NCBI GenBank assembly: GCA_009763385.1
Contig: CM019827.1
Coordinates: 109,767,204-109,831,203 of the forward strand
Direction of reading: 5' to 3'
DNA from: Coix lacryma-jobi var. lacryma-jobi
Lineage: Eukaryota; Streptophyta; Magnoliopsida; Poales; Poaceae
DNA: 64,000 bases
Within the stretch, counting starts at the first letter, position 1. Each line of letters starts with the position of its first letter. Below are positions 56,057 to 64,000 of the stretch, piece by piece. A program made the position numbers and the translations under genes. Below the pieces are notes generated by a model, which saw nothing but the letters and a program-made list of their open reading frames with translations, searched no databases and had not been told where the DNA came from.

Positions 56057-57336
56057 AGGGAGACACCCTCCTCCCTTCCTATCTCAGTTAGTTACTTTTG
56101 TTCCTAGGGTTTTCTGCTCTCCCATTCCCTGCTTGTAGCTAGTTGAGATCCACAGAAGAACTTGTTCTGTGTTCTGTTGGTTCAAGGAAGTGAGGCCGTA
56201 TCCTCATCCTTCCGAGCAGACTCGTGTTGTGCACTGTGTTCTTAGACCGAGCCCTCCGATTGGCTGTGTTGTGCACTGTGTTCATCGCTTTTTGGCTCTG
56301 CTCGTTTTTCCTCGTTGCTCGATCTCTCTCTTTGCTATGTCTTTGCGAAATCCGGTTGAATCAGTTTGTTCGTATCGTTGAGGAGGTCACTCTGACCAAA
56401 GGAATTCATCTAACTCCTCATGATCGAATAGATCGGGTCAATTTCGTTTTTGTGGCACTTTTTGTTCATCCACTTTCCCTTTTGATTTCTCTGTGTTCTT
56501 GGAAGATGATTTCTTGGGGATAGTCTTCTAACTACCCTGTGATCTTCTTCCTCAAGTTTGGGAACTTGGGATTGTGTTTTGAACAAGTTTTGGAGAGATT
56601 TCCTTTTCGGGAGAAAGCGCCCAGATCCGAGCTTCTGTGTGGCCAGTACGCAGTAGGCTCGGGTGTCGGAATGTACCGAGGCCTCATTCGTACGAAGCCT
56701 CTCGAGTGAACTGAGACCACCCTCGAGCGAGGCGGAACTTTTCCCGAGGCCTCTTGAGCCTCGGACGAATCGGAGCTTTTTCCGAGGTCCCCTCAGTCTC
56801 GGGCGAGTCGAAGTTTCACGTTGAGGCCTCTCTCGAGCCTCGAGCCTCGGGCGAATCGGCTTTTTGATCCGAGGCCTCTCTCTTGAGCCTCGAGCCTCGA
56901 GCGGGACGGAGTTTTGGCTCCGAGGCCTCTCTCTTTCGAGCCTCAGCCTCGAGCGAGACGGAGTTTTCCTCCGAGGCCTCCTCAAGCCTCGGGCGAGTCG
57001 GAGTTTTGCCCAGAGGCCTCTCTCTTGGGCCTCAGTCTCGGGCGAATCGCTATTTTGACCTGAGGCCTTTCCAAAGCCACGGGCGAATCGGAGTTTCGCC
57101 CCGAGGCCGCGTGGCTCAGTCTTTCGCTTGGTTCGCTTGCGGTTTTCAGTCTGTGGTGCCTCGCTGTGATCTCTGGGATCATCCACCCTCTTCCAAGGGT
57201 CGTGGGCATCACAGTTTTGGTTGGAGTTTTTGGGGGTTGCTTTTATTGGGACAGAGGCCTCATTTTTGTGAAGAAATTTTTGAGGCTCCCATTCACCCCC
57301 CTCTGGTCGCCTGGTTTTGACTCTTTCGGTCCTTCA

Positions 57337-57896
57337 AACAGAGACCGTTAGCCACCTTATGCTGGGGTGCGTGTTTGCTAGCCAAGTCTGGTTCTTGGTT
57401 TTGCAGCCGTTAGGTCTTGAAGGGCTCCTGGCACATCCGGATGATGAGCTAGTGGATTGGTGGCTTCATCGGCGTCGCCTGCTTGAAAAGCATAAGCGGC
57501 CAGGATTCGACTCCTTGGTTCTGCTTTTTCTCCTGGACCATTTGGAAGAAGCGCAATGACAGGGTCTTTAGATCAGAGGAACGATGGCATCAGAAGCGGA
57601 AACGGCGGCTGCTGCAATCGCTGAAGGAAACGAGTGGCTGGAGGCTAGTTTTGTGAGCCTAGTTGCTTTGCTATCACTGCTTTCGGAGGATGTGGGAGTG
57701 CCTAATAATGTCGCAAATTTGTTAGCCGTATAGTACGTACTTTGTAGAAACTCGGGGGTACGCCTGCTTGAAAGGTTCTTTCTTGCTAGTGTTGCTTCTC
57801 GCAAACGGTGGCAATATATGACAGTTCGAGAGGCTTGTAACAAAACATTCTCTTCTCCTTAATGAAATACGGGTACGAACCCGCTCGCGAAAAAAA
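57337..57896 (+). mobile_element. L1-type LINE 3' end fragment
   Basis: The frame from 57338 reads ETVSHLMLGCVFASQVW and WWLHRRRLLEKHKRPGFDSL, the style of the zinc-binding region after the RT of plant L1 elements. It shifts frame near 57525; the next frame continues WTIWKKRNDRVFRSEERW to a TGA near 57652. A short untranslated tail follows, ending in TTAATGAAATACGGG, a small stem (GGGTACGAACCC), and GCGAAAAAAAG as a short poly-A. The left side was cut by the Sirevirus; the rest would be in or left of the gap. Confidence 0.8.
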
Positions 57897-59233
57897 GCAC
57901 AATGTGCTTCACAGTTGTGCCGATCTCTGGGTTCTCCCGATGGCCAGCAGAAATAGGGTTGGGCCCTGACGGATCCAATGATAGCACTTGTGACCTCAAA
58001 TGCCAGAAACACTATATTATTTCCTTGTCTTCCCTTCCCATAGAAAAAAAGAGGAACGACAACACGGGCATGATTTATGTCTGTTTTGTCAATTTCTGGG
58101 CAGCACTCGATTTCCTGGGCACGCACTCGATTTCTTGGGACCACCTCGATCGCTCGCACCCCGCACCGGGTTTTGAGACAACAGCAACCTCACCATGGAC
58201 CCATGCATGCAGATTTCTTCTTTACTTATTATTAGGTGCGCGCATATTACATCTCATTGGACCAGATTTTATGATTTCTGTTTGGGTGTAAGTTTTGGGC
58301 TCGATCAATTGGTGTAAATTTATTGTTTGTACATGAGAACGGTCACAGTTGCTCCAACGGTTATCTAATGTTTTTTTTATATTTATTTGGTTCCCCTTTA
58401 AAATCCTCTAATTTTGGCTTCCACAAAAATAATCTAGCTATTTTTTGGTTTTGTTTATTTAATATTTTTTCATTATTTTTATGTTTTATTTAGTTCATTT
58501 GATCTGCGTCCTATGGTCATGAAATCGTGTGTTCAATGCATCAGAAACACTCGATTTTTGTTTGGGTCGGCATGCAACACTCAGGTGTGTTAGATGCCCC
58601 TAAAACACTCAGGTGCGGAGTAGACAAGACATTGTTCATCGACAACCGTCGTGTTCGCTTTTAATTCCTTCTCTATGTAATACTCGGATAATAGATACTG
58701 TTCTCTAATTTACGAATTATAGTTTGCTTTAACTTAATTGTATGAAGTCAAAATTCATTAGCAGTGTCCAAAGATTTTGAGAACGAAAAATACAGTAACG
58801 TTGACGTTAAAAGCGTCATCACATGAGCACGTCAGCATGCAACTCAAAGGGGAACAATGGTCTCTACAAAAACGCCCCGTATATGGTGATTGTCATCCGA
58901 AACAGACAAAAAGCCTTCTGCGTAAACTCTCAGAAGTGAAAATTCTAGACCTGTTATGAAGTTAAGTCCTATCCTGTCTGTGATTATTAGGATCTCTTGC
59001 ATAGAGGACATCTATATATAACCTATATAGATGGAAGGCACTAAAGATCATTAATGGCTAATTCTCTGCTCTCACGTTAAGTCACGTCATCACTGAAATC
59101 TAACACTTTGGATAATCATGCTTTATTATCTTCGGATCATTTGATCTTCATCATCCACTTTGCCCTCTGTTCACAAAACCATTATCCCTCACCTATTCAA
59201 ACTGTTCATCACTCTGACAAAAAGGCCAACGGG
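57897..59233. other. Unassigned DNA, no gene seen
   Basis: 1337 bases with only short, unconvincing ORFs. It is AT-rich at 58320-58520. GCTCCAACGGTTATCTAA at 58350 resembles MITE edges but no partner is seen. The TATATATAACCTATATAG run near 59010 has no following ORF before the CACTA end. Confidence 0.5.
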
Positions 59234-59248
59234 CACTACGTGAAAAAG
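59234..59248 (+). repeat. CACTA terminal inverted repeat, left end
   Basis: CACTACGTGAAAAAG has the diagnostic CACTA start and A-rich continuation of grass CACTA ends. The matching right end is not in the window. Confidence 0.85.
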
Positions 59249-59265
59249 AAACAATGAGAACGCCC

Positions 59266-59545
59266 CCCTGTCACTGTAAGGGCGGCTAGCTTTTGCAACG
59301 CCCTTACAGTGGCTCGGGGGGCACCAGGTTGGCAGCCACCCTTACAGTAGCCACTGTAAGGGCGGCTAGTAACAGCAGCCGCCCTTACAGTGGGGTCTCA
59401 CAGTAAGGGCGGTTGTAACACCAGCCGCCCTTACAGTGATCAACTGTAAGGGCGGCTGGTAACAGTAAGGGCGGTTGTAACACCAGCCGCCCTTACAGTG
59501 ATCAACTGTAAGGGCGGCTGGTGTTACCAGCCGCCCCTACAGTGG
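59266..59545. repeat. CACTA subterminal palindromic array
   Basis: The word CTGTAAGGGCGGCTGGT and its complement ACCAGCCGCCCTTACAG alternate about ten times, forming several back-to-back palindromes. A ~62-bp segment is tandemly doubled (from about 59401 and 59463). In En/Spm elements subterminal repeats bind the TnpA-type protein; the same role here is inference. The transcribed strand could fold into long hairpins. Confidence 0.92.
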
Positions 59546-59553
59546 TCTGTAGG

Positions 59554-59560
59554 TATAAGT
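59554..59560 (+). promoter_or_regulatory. Likely TATA box of the transposase gene
   Basis: TATAAGT directly after the subterminal array, followed by a CT-rich stretch typical of plant transcription starts (about 59575-59600). Confidence 0.6.
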
Positions 59561-59704
59561 GGCTCCTCCTCTCTTCTTCCTCCCCGAGCCACTCTCTTCT
59601 TCACTCTAAAAAAGGCTTGGGAGGCCTTGGGCACCTCCCAAAAATTGCTCTACTAAGAGGGGGAGGTTTTGATCTCAAATTTTTTGGTGGGAAGCTTGTT
59701 TAAG

Positions 59705-60188
59705 GTAAGAAAATGCTATTCCAACTTGTTAATCCTAGTTTTATTGGTTGGTTAGTGAGCAATTTAGAGTTTTGTTTTCTCTCTTCCATGGAGCTTGAGC
59801 TTTGTTGGACTAAATTGGAGCTTAGCTTTGTACCTATTAGTGTATATTAGGTAGAGACATGAGCTTGCACCCTCAATTAGTCAATCTAGCTTGCTTTTAG
59901 TGGAGATTAATTATAGTTTCATGTATGGAGAGAAAAGCTTGTTTTAGATCTATTTCTAGATCTAGGGTTTCCTTTTATTTTTTTATTTTATAGTTTTTGT
60001 TTTATGAAATTGGAATGAGGTTGATATGTAAAGTTGTTGGTATGTCCATGTTTGTTGCTAATAATGGTATCTATTAATTGTTGTCAATAATTGTGGCTAA
60101 TAGTAGCTGCTAACAATTGTTGGTAATAATAATTTTTTTATTTATGGATGTGGCTAATAATGGTTACTTGTTTTCTTTGTTTTTTTAG
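59705..60188 (+). other. Probable 5' UTR intron of the transposase gene
   Basis: Donor AAG|GTAAGA at 59705 and acceptor after a T-rich run, TTTTTTTAG, ending at 60188, two bases before the ATG at 60191. The 484 bases between are AT-rich without a long ORF, like plant introns. Not proven without transcripts. Confidence 0.65.
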
Positions 60189-60190
60189 AG

Positions 60191-63100
60191 ATGGAGGATA
60201 GGACTTCTTGGATGTATGGTTCGTATAGGTACTCGCAAGCCTATTGTGATGAGGTGGACAAATTTATTATAGCCGCAGTGAAGCATGCAAAGACGTTGCC
60301 AGGGACTAATGGTTCAGTTATTTGTCCCTGCAAAGATTGCAAGAACCACATGGCATATTATGATGTGGAAATGATCAGATCACATCTAATTAGGCGAGGA
60401 TTTGTTCCGGGCTACACAGTATGGATTCATCATTGTGAAGACATGGTTGTTAACGACAACGATGAGCATGAAGAAGACGATGCCGAAGCCCTACAATACT
60501 TGTCTCAATGCTCAGACGCGCTTGAAGCACAAATGCAACATGAGTCAAACAATGAAGAAGCACGTGGTGGTGATGCCGGTGGTGTCGACAATAATGATGG
60601 TGGTGCCGGTGGTGTCGACAATAATGATGGTGGTGCCGGTGATGTCGACAATAATGATGGTGATGCAGAAAGGTTTGACAACTTAGAGGAAATGCTTCGG
60701 GCCATTGGACCAGAAATACTACAACAGAAGAAGGGTCGAGAAAATCTAGAGAGGGTGAAAACAGCATCGAAGGAGCACGTGTACGGTGTTGAGAAGGGTT
60801 GTCCAACACACTGGACACTGCTTCGTTTTGTGTTTGAGCTACTCATCCTGAAGGCTAAGTACGGCTGGTCGGACTGCAGTTTTGATGATCTGTTGCATCT
60901 TCTATCATCGGTGTTGCCACTGCCTAACTTAGTTCCATCCAACACATACCAAACAAAGAAGGTTATAAGTCCATTGACAATGGGTGTTGAAAAGATCCAT
61001 GCATGCCCCAACCATTGTATCCTTTTTCGTGGTCAAACGTTTGGAGGTCTGGAGAAATGTCCACGGTGTGGGGCCAGTCGGTACAAGGACAATGACTTTT
61101 TCAGTGGCGGAGAAGCCTCCACCGGGAACAAGAGGAATAAGAAGGGTTCCAAACAGGCAGTACAAGAATCTCAACCTCTAGAGGACACCCCATTAGGCAA
61201 CGATGCAAAGAAGAGAAAAATTCCTGCCTTGGTAATGTGGTACCTGCCAGTGACCGACCGCTTAAGACGTATCTTTCTGAACCCTAAGGAAGCAGCGCTC
61301 ATGACGTGGTGGGATGATGAGCGCAAGGTCGATGACGATGTGATTGCACACCCGTCCGATGGTAGTCAGTGGCAGGACTTCGATAGGAACAACACGTTGT
61401 TCAGCTCGGACGCAAGGAATGTACGATTCGCCTTGAGCACCGATGGAATGAATCCCTTCAATGAGAGGACGAGTGAGCATAGCACCTGGCCAATGATCTT
61501 GACCATGTACAACATCCCGACATATTTGTGTCAGAAGAGAAAGTACCTTTTTCTCACTGTTCTTGTTTCTGGCCCTAAACAACCAGGCTTTGATATGGAC
61601 GTGTTCCTCGAGCCTGTGATGGAAGAATTTGAGAGACTATGGAGGTTTGGGGAGTCCATGTACGATGCGTACCGAAAGGAGGCCTTCACATTAAGAGAAA
61701 TAATATTTGTGACTATCAATGATCACCCCGCATTGTATGCCTTGTCTGGACAGTTCAAAGGCAAGACAGGATGCTTAGTCTGCCTTGATGATACAAAATG
61801 GGTGTTCCTAAATGGATCCAAGAAGGTTGTTTACATCAGGAATCGTCGCTTCTTAAAGGAAGGTCACAAGTACTGCAGCAAACTATACTTAAAGTACTTT
61901 GGCAACATCCCAGAGGATGAAGACCGGCCTCCGGAGAGACGTCATGATGGACAATATGTGTACCAAATGGTGAAAAACATACACGTCATCTATGGAAAGA
62001 AGAAAATGGATGGAACGACCAGAGATAGAAGCACACCTCCTATTGAAGGCGTACCTTTTAAGAAACAGTCAATCTTCTTTCAGTATCTTCCTTATTGGCC
62101 ACAATTGGAGGTCCCTCATGCCATTGATGCTATGCACGTGCAGAAGAATGTCTTTGAGAGTCTCATTGCTACCTTGATGGACACAGCCAAGTCAAAGGAT
62201 GGTCTCAAAGCACGGAGGGACATGGAGCAGTTACATGTGATGCCAGAGCTTCACCCGGTAGTTGAGGAAAAAACCGGAAAATTCACTCTGCCTGCGGCTA
62301 GCTACAACCTAGACCTAGTTGAGAGGAGAGGTTTATGCACTTCTGTGAAGGGGATCAAAGTCCCGACTGGGTTTTCGGCAAACCCGAAGAAGCTAGTGTC
62401 GATGAAGGACCTGTCATTTCCACACTGCAAGGCTCATGATTGTCATATGATGCTGACAGTGTTCTTACCAATCGCTATCAGGGCTATCAAGCCAGAGTTC
62501 TTGAAAATGGCTATCACTCGCATGTGCTACTTCTGGTCGAAGATCTCACAGAAGAAGATTAACAAGACAGAGCTGAGTGACCTACATGATTTCGTGGTGG
62601 AGACCCAAAATCAACTAGAGATGTGTTTACCTCCCGCTTTCTTCGACACAATGGTACATCTCATGATTCACATGGTTCATCAGATACAGGCATTGGGCCC
62701 TTGCTACTTGCATGAAATGTGGTCCTATGAGCGGTTCATGTCGGTTCTAAGCCGGTACGTGCATAATCGTGCATACCCAGAGGGCTCCATAATAGAGGGC
62801 TATAGTAGCAAAGAAGTCATCGAGTGCTGTCAAGAGTACCTAAAAGTACAGAGAGGCATTGGTATTCCCGATTCTCGCTACAAGGGTAGGCTGACTGGGA
62901 AGGGCACAAATGGTAGAAAAATATTCATTGACAGTGAATACACAGAAGTGAGTCGGGCGCACTATGCTTTTTTGCAGAGCACAAAACTGATGGAACCATA
63001 CATTGATGAACACATGGTTATCATTATGTCAGAGAGAAATGGCCGTACATATGATTGGGTCATGAAACAGCACAAGCAATGCCTAACTTCATGGTTGAAG

Positions 63101-63730
63101 GACAAGAACATAGCGCCTGGAGAAACCATAGATTCCATTACCATAAGTAAGTTGGCGGCAGGGCCATCGAGACAGGTGACATCTTGGAATGCTTATGAGA
63201 TCAATGGGTACACATACTATACCCACACAAAGGATAGTAAATGTGTCAACCAAAACAGCGGTGTTCGAGTAGTGGCTATCGACGCAGTGGGGCGAAAGGT
63301 CGACTACTTTGGCATAATTGAAGATATATGGGAACTTGACTATGGAATTGAGGAACTGAATGTGGCCCTATTTCGATGTCGCTGGATCAAGCAACATGAA
63401 ACCAATGACATCGGATTGAGGGTCGTGGACCTCCAGAACACAGGCTACCATGATGATCCTTGGGTGCTTGCATCACGTGTTACACAAGTTTTCTATATGA
63501 TCGACCCGCTTAGTATCGTCCCTCCAAAGAAGAAACCTAAGCATGTCGTTATCCCCGGGAAACAACATATTATCGGAGTTGATGGCGTCGACGATGTTGA
63601 AGCCTACAATAATTACGATCAGATGCCACTATTCACAGACTTTATTAAGAAGATCGGTGTTGTGGAAAAAAACCTACCCAAAGACGTATTGCCATGGGAA
63701 CGAAAAGGTGTGAAGTGGAAAACTGTATGA
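60191..63730 (+). CDS. TNP2-type CACTA transposase, 1179 aa, uninterrupted
   Basis: Catalytic transposase (TnpD-like) that would cut and reinsert CACTA ends. Residues 6-83: transposase-associated domain (SWMYG, CPCKDCKN). Residues 128-157: three copies of a GAGGVDNNDG-type repeat. Residues 270-300: zinc-ribbon-like Cys/His cluster. Residues about 345-660: TNP2 core, with candidate catalytic Asp 418 (STDG) and Asp 511 (INDHPAL), and an AMHVQKNVFES motif (647-657) that may hold the third acidic residue. About 790-900: DUF4218-like (LPPAFFDTMVHLMIH). About 1030-1110: DUF4216-like. The ATG is supported by the acceptor just upstream and the domain starting at residue 6. No stop or frameshift. Confidence 0.93.
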   Translation: MEDRTSWMYGSYRYSQAYCDEVDKFIIAAVKHAKTLPGTNGSVICPCKDCKNHMAYYDVEMIRSHLIRRGFVPGYTVWIHHCEDMVVNDNDEHEEDDAEALQYLSQCSDALEAQMQHESNNEEARGGDAGGVDNNDGGAGGVDNNDGGAGDVDNNDGDAERFDNLEEMLRAIGPEILQQKKGRENLERVKTASKEHVYGVEKGCPTHWTLLRFVFELLILKAKYGWSDCSFDDLLHLLSSVLPLPNLVPSNTYQTKKVISPLTMGVEKIHACPNHCILFRGQTFGGLEKCPRCGASRYKDNDFFSGGEASTGNKRNKKGSKQAVQESQPLEDTPLGNDAKKRKIPALVMWYLPVTDRLRRIFLNPKEAALMTWWDDERKVDDDVIAHPSDGSQWQDFDRNNTLFSSDARNVRFALSTDGMNPFNERTSEHSTWPMILTMYNIPTYLCQKRKYLFLTVLVSGPKQPGFDMDVFLEPVMEEFERLWRFGESMYDAYRKEAFTLREIIFVTINDHPALYALSGQFKGKTGCLVCLDDTKWVFLNGSKKVVYIRNRRFLKEGHKYCSKLYLKYFGNIPEDEDRPPERRHDGQYVYQMVKNIHVIYGKKKMDGTTRDRSTPPIEGVPFKKQSIFFQYLPYWPQLEVPHAIDAMHVQKNVFESLIATLMDTAKSKDGLKARRDMEQLHVMPELHPVVEEKTGKFTLPAASYNLDLVERRGLCTSVKGIKVPTGFSANPKKLVSMKDLSFPHCKAHDCHMMLTVFLPIAIRAIKPEFLKMAITRMCYFWSKISQKKINKTELSDLHDFVVETQNQLEMCLPPAFFDTMVHLMIHMVHQIQALGPCYLHEMWSYERFMSVLSRYVHNRAYPEGSIIEGYSSKEVIECCQEYLKVQRGIGIPDSRYKGRLTGKGTNGRKIFIDSEYTEVSRAHYAFLQSTKLMEPYIDEHMVIIMSERNGRTYDWVMKQHKQCLTSWLKDKNIAPGETIDSITISKLAAGPSRQVTSWNAYEINGYTYYTHTKDSKCVNQNSGVRVVAIDAVGRKVDYFGIIEDIWELDYGIEELNVALFRCRWIKQHETNDIGLRVVDLQNTGYHDDPWVLASRVTQVFYMIDPLSIVPPKKKPKHVVIPGKQHIIGVDGVDDVEAYNNYDQMPLFTDFIKKIGVVEKNLPKDVLPWERKGVKWKTV
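60567..60668 (+). repeat. 30-bp coding tandem repeat in the transposase
   Basis: Three near-identical 30-bp units, GGTGGTGCCGGTGGTGTCGA then CAATAATGAT, keep the frame and give a 10-residue acidic/glycine repeat in the linker between the N-terminal and zinc domains. Probably a flexible linker that varies in length between copies. Confidence 0.9.
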
Positions 63731-63834
63731 ACGACGACGGGGACTAATTTATGTATGTGTGTATGTGTGTGAGTAATGTTCGTGAGACTACATTTATGTA
63801 TGTGTGTGAGTAATGTGTGTGAGACTATATTTAA
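63731..63834 (+). other. Transposase 3' flank with GT-rich repeats
   Basis: Two copies of a TATGTATGTGTGTGAGTAATG-like segment (about 63750 and 63795), each followed by GTGAGACTA. No gene. Confidence 0.6.
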
Positions 63835-64000
63835 GAGCATCTCCAAGAGTTTGCTATCTCAACTTGGTATCCATATAATTTTAGCAAAACAAGAAAAAAT
63901 TGTCTCCAACAGTTTGACAAATCAACTTGGCAACAATAGCAACTTGGTATATTTCCCCTCTGCGCGCGCAAATATATGCACGGCCATCTCCAAGAGTTTA
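63835..64000. mobile_element. MITE-like sequence at the right edge, incomplete
   Basis: Starts GAGCATCTCCAAGAGTTTG after TTTA, a start common to small grass MITEs. A second CATCTCCAAGAGTTT appears at 63985, so a nested or tandem copy may begin there. The right end is outside the window, so terminal repeats cannot be checked. Confidence 0.5.

Larger units (their letters stand above)
47946..57336 (+). mobile_element. Sirevirus-type Ty1/copia retrotransposon, 5' end in gap
   Basis: Gag (to 50149), an uninterrupted pol in copia order protease-integrase-RT-RNase H (50164-53379), a long non-coding 3' internal region with several PPT-like motifs, and a 2088-bp 3' LTR. Large gag with two zinc knuckles, very long LTRs and repeated PPTs are established Sirevirus marks. 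Coding parts are open, so the element is young; only the 5' end is unknown. It sits in a LINE tail, with AACAG as the right flank. Confidence 0.9.
55249..57336 (+). repeat. Sirevirus 3' LTR
   Basis: 2088 bp from TGCGGATACATGGG to TCGGTCCTTCA, preceded by the PPT AAGGGGGAGAT. It resembles the solo LTR at 5445-7535 at both ends and in most internal parts. TATAAATAG is at 56048. Contains the six-hairpin array (55651-55855) and a CCTCGAGCC block (56690-57110). The next bases are AACAG of the LINE host. Confidence 0.93.
59234..64000 (+). mobile_element. CACTA (En/Spm) DNA transposon, right end outside the window
   Basis: Starts with the terminal repeat CACTACGTGAAAAAG, the conserved CACTA end, then a palindromic subterminal array, a TATA box, a leader with a probable intron, and a TNP2-type transposase on +. 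The 3' terminal repeat and any second (TnpA-like) gene are beyond base 64000. The left flank triplet is GGG. The uninterrupted transposase suggests a recent or active copy. Confidence 0.9.

Noticed and set aside
57897..59233. A host gene between the LINE and the CACTA element
   Set aside because: Only ORFs under 130 codons with no domain or splice-site pattern.
59266..59545. A CRISPR array
   Set aside because: The repeats alternate in orientation, have no unique spacers, and lie at a CACTA end in plant DNA.
1..64000. A new multi-gene system outside mobile elements
   Set aside because: Every recognisable coding stretch belongs to a transposable element. The unusual features are structures and extra genes within these elements.

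Overview
This window is repeat-only DNA from a plant nucleus, almost certainly a grass (Poaceae). I see no host protein-coding gene, tRNA, rRNA, CRISPR array or bacterial-type signal in 64 kb. The evidence is the element content: Ty3/gypsy elements of Tat, CRM-like and Tekay-like type, a Sirevirus-type Ty1/copia element, an L1-type LINE tail, an En/Spm (CACTA) transposon, and MITE-like sequences typical of grass genomes. The species cannot be fixed from sequence alone. Lineage names rest on protein motifs and were not checked by database search.

Layout, left to right. (1) 1-19455: a Tat-type gypsy element on the + strand. Its 5' end lies outside the window. It has decayed gag, protease, RT/RNase H, archaeal-type RNase H and integrase, a 72-bp minisatellite, a spliced-looking antisense gene, and a 516-bp 3' LTR. 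(2) A CRM-like chromovirus (5381-14438) sits inside it. (3) A 2091-bp Sirevirus solo LTR (5445-7535, TSD CCCTT) sits inside the CRM-like 5' LTR. (4) 19456-20202: gene-free DNA with a MITE-like hairpin element. (5) 20203-24126: a copia-type LTR fragment split by a 3243-bp solo LTR (20468-23710, TSD AAAGG). (6) 24127-30254: the 5' LTR, an extra pre-gag ORF and gag of a Tekay-like element. (7) 30255-44087: a nearly intact Tekay-like element on the - strand with ~4.08-kb LTRs and a chromodomain; its two flanks do not match. (8) 44088-45352: a copia RT fragment, - strand. (9) 45353-47445: part of another Tekay-like LTR, running into exactly 500 Ns (47446-47945). (10) 47946-57336: a Sirevirus with open gag and pol, a long 3' internal region and a 2088-bp 3' LTR. 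(11) 57337-57896: a LINE 3' end. (12) 57897-59233: unassigned DNA. (13) 59234 to the right edge: a CACTA element with an uninterrupted 1179-aa TNP2-type transposase.

Functionally these are independent selfish elements. The LTR elements encode Gag, protease, RT, RNase H and integrase for copy-and-paste; the CACTA element encodes a cut-and-paste transposase. Their states of decay differ. The Tat and CRM-like copies are broken by stops that look like C-to-T or G-to-A transitions. The - strand Tekay-like element, the Sirevirus and the CACTA transposase are nearly intact.

The signals most worth following are: an array of short hairpins with compensating stem changes in the U3 of two Sirevirus LTRs; an antisense gene in the Tat element with its own TATA box and two in-frame phase-0 introns; a CTCGAGCC-type motif recurring in gag, the 3' internal region and the LTR of one Sirevirus; pre-gag ORFs in two Tekay-like elements; and the palindromic subterminal array of the CACTA element.
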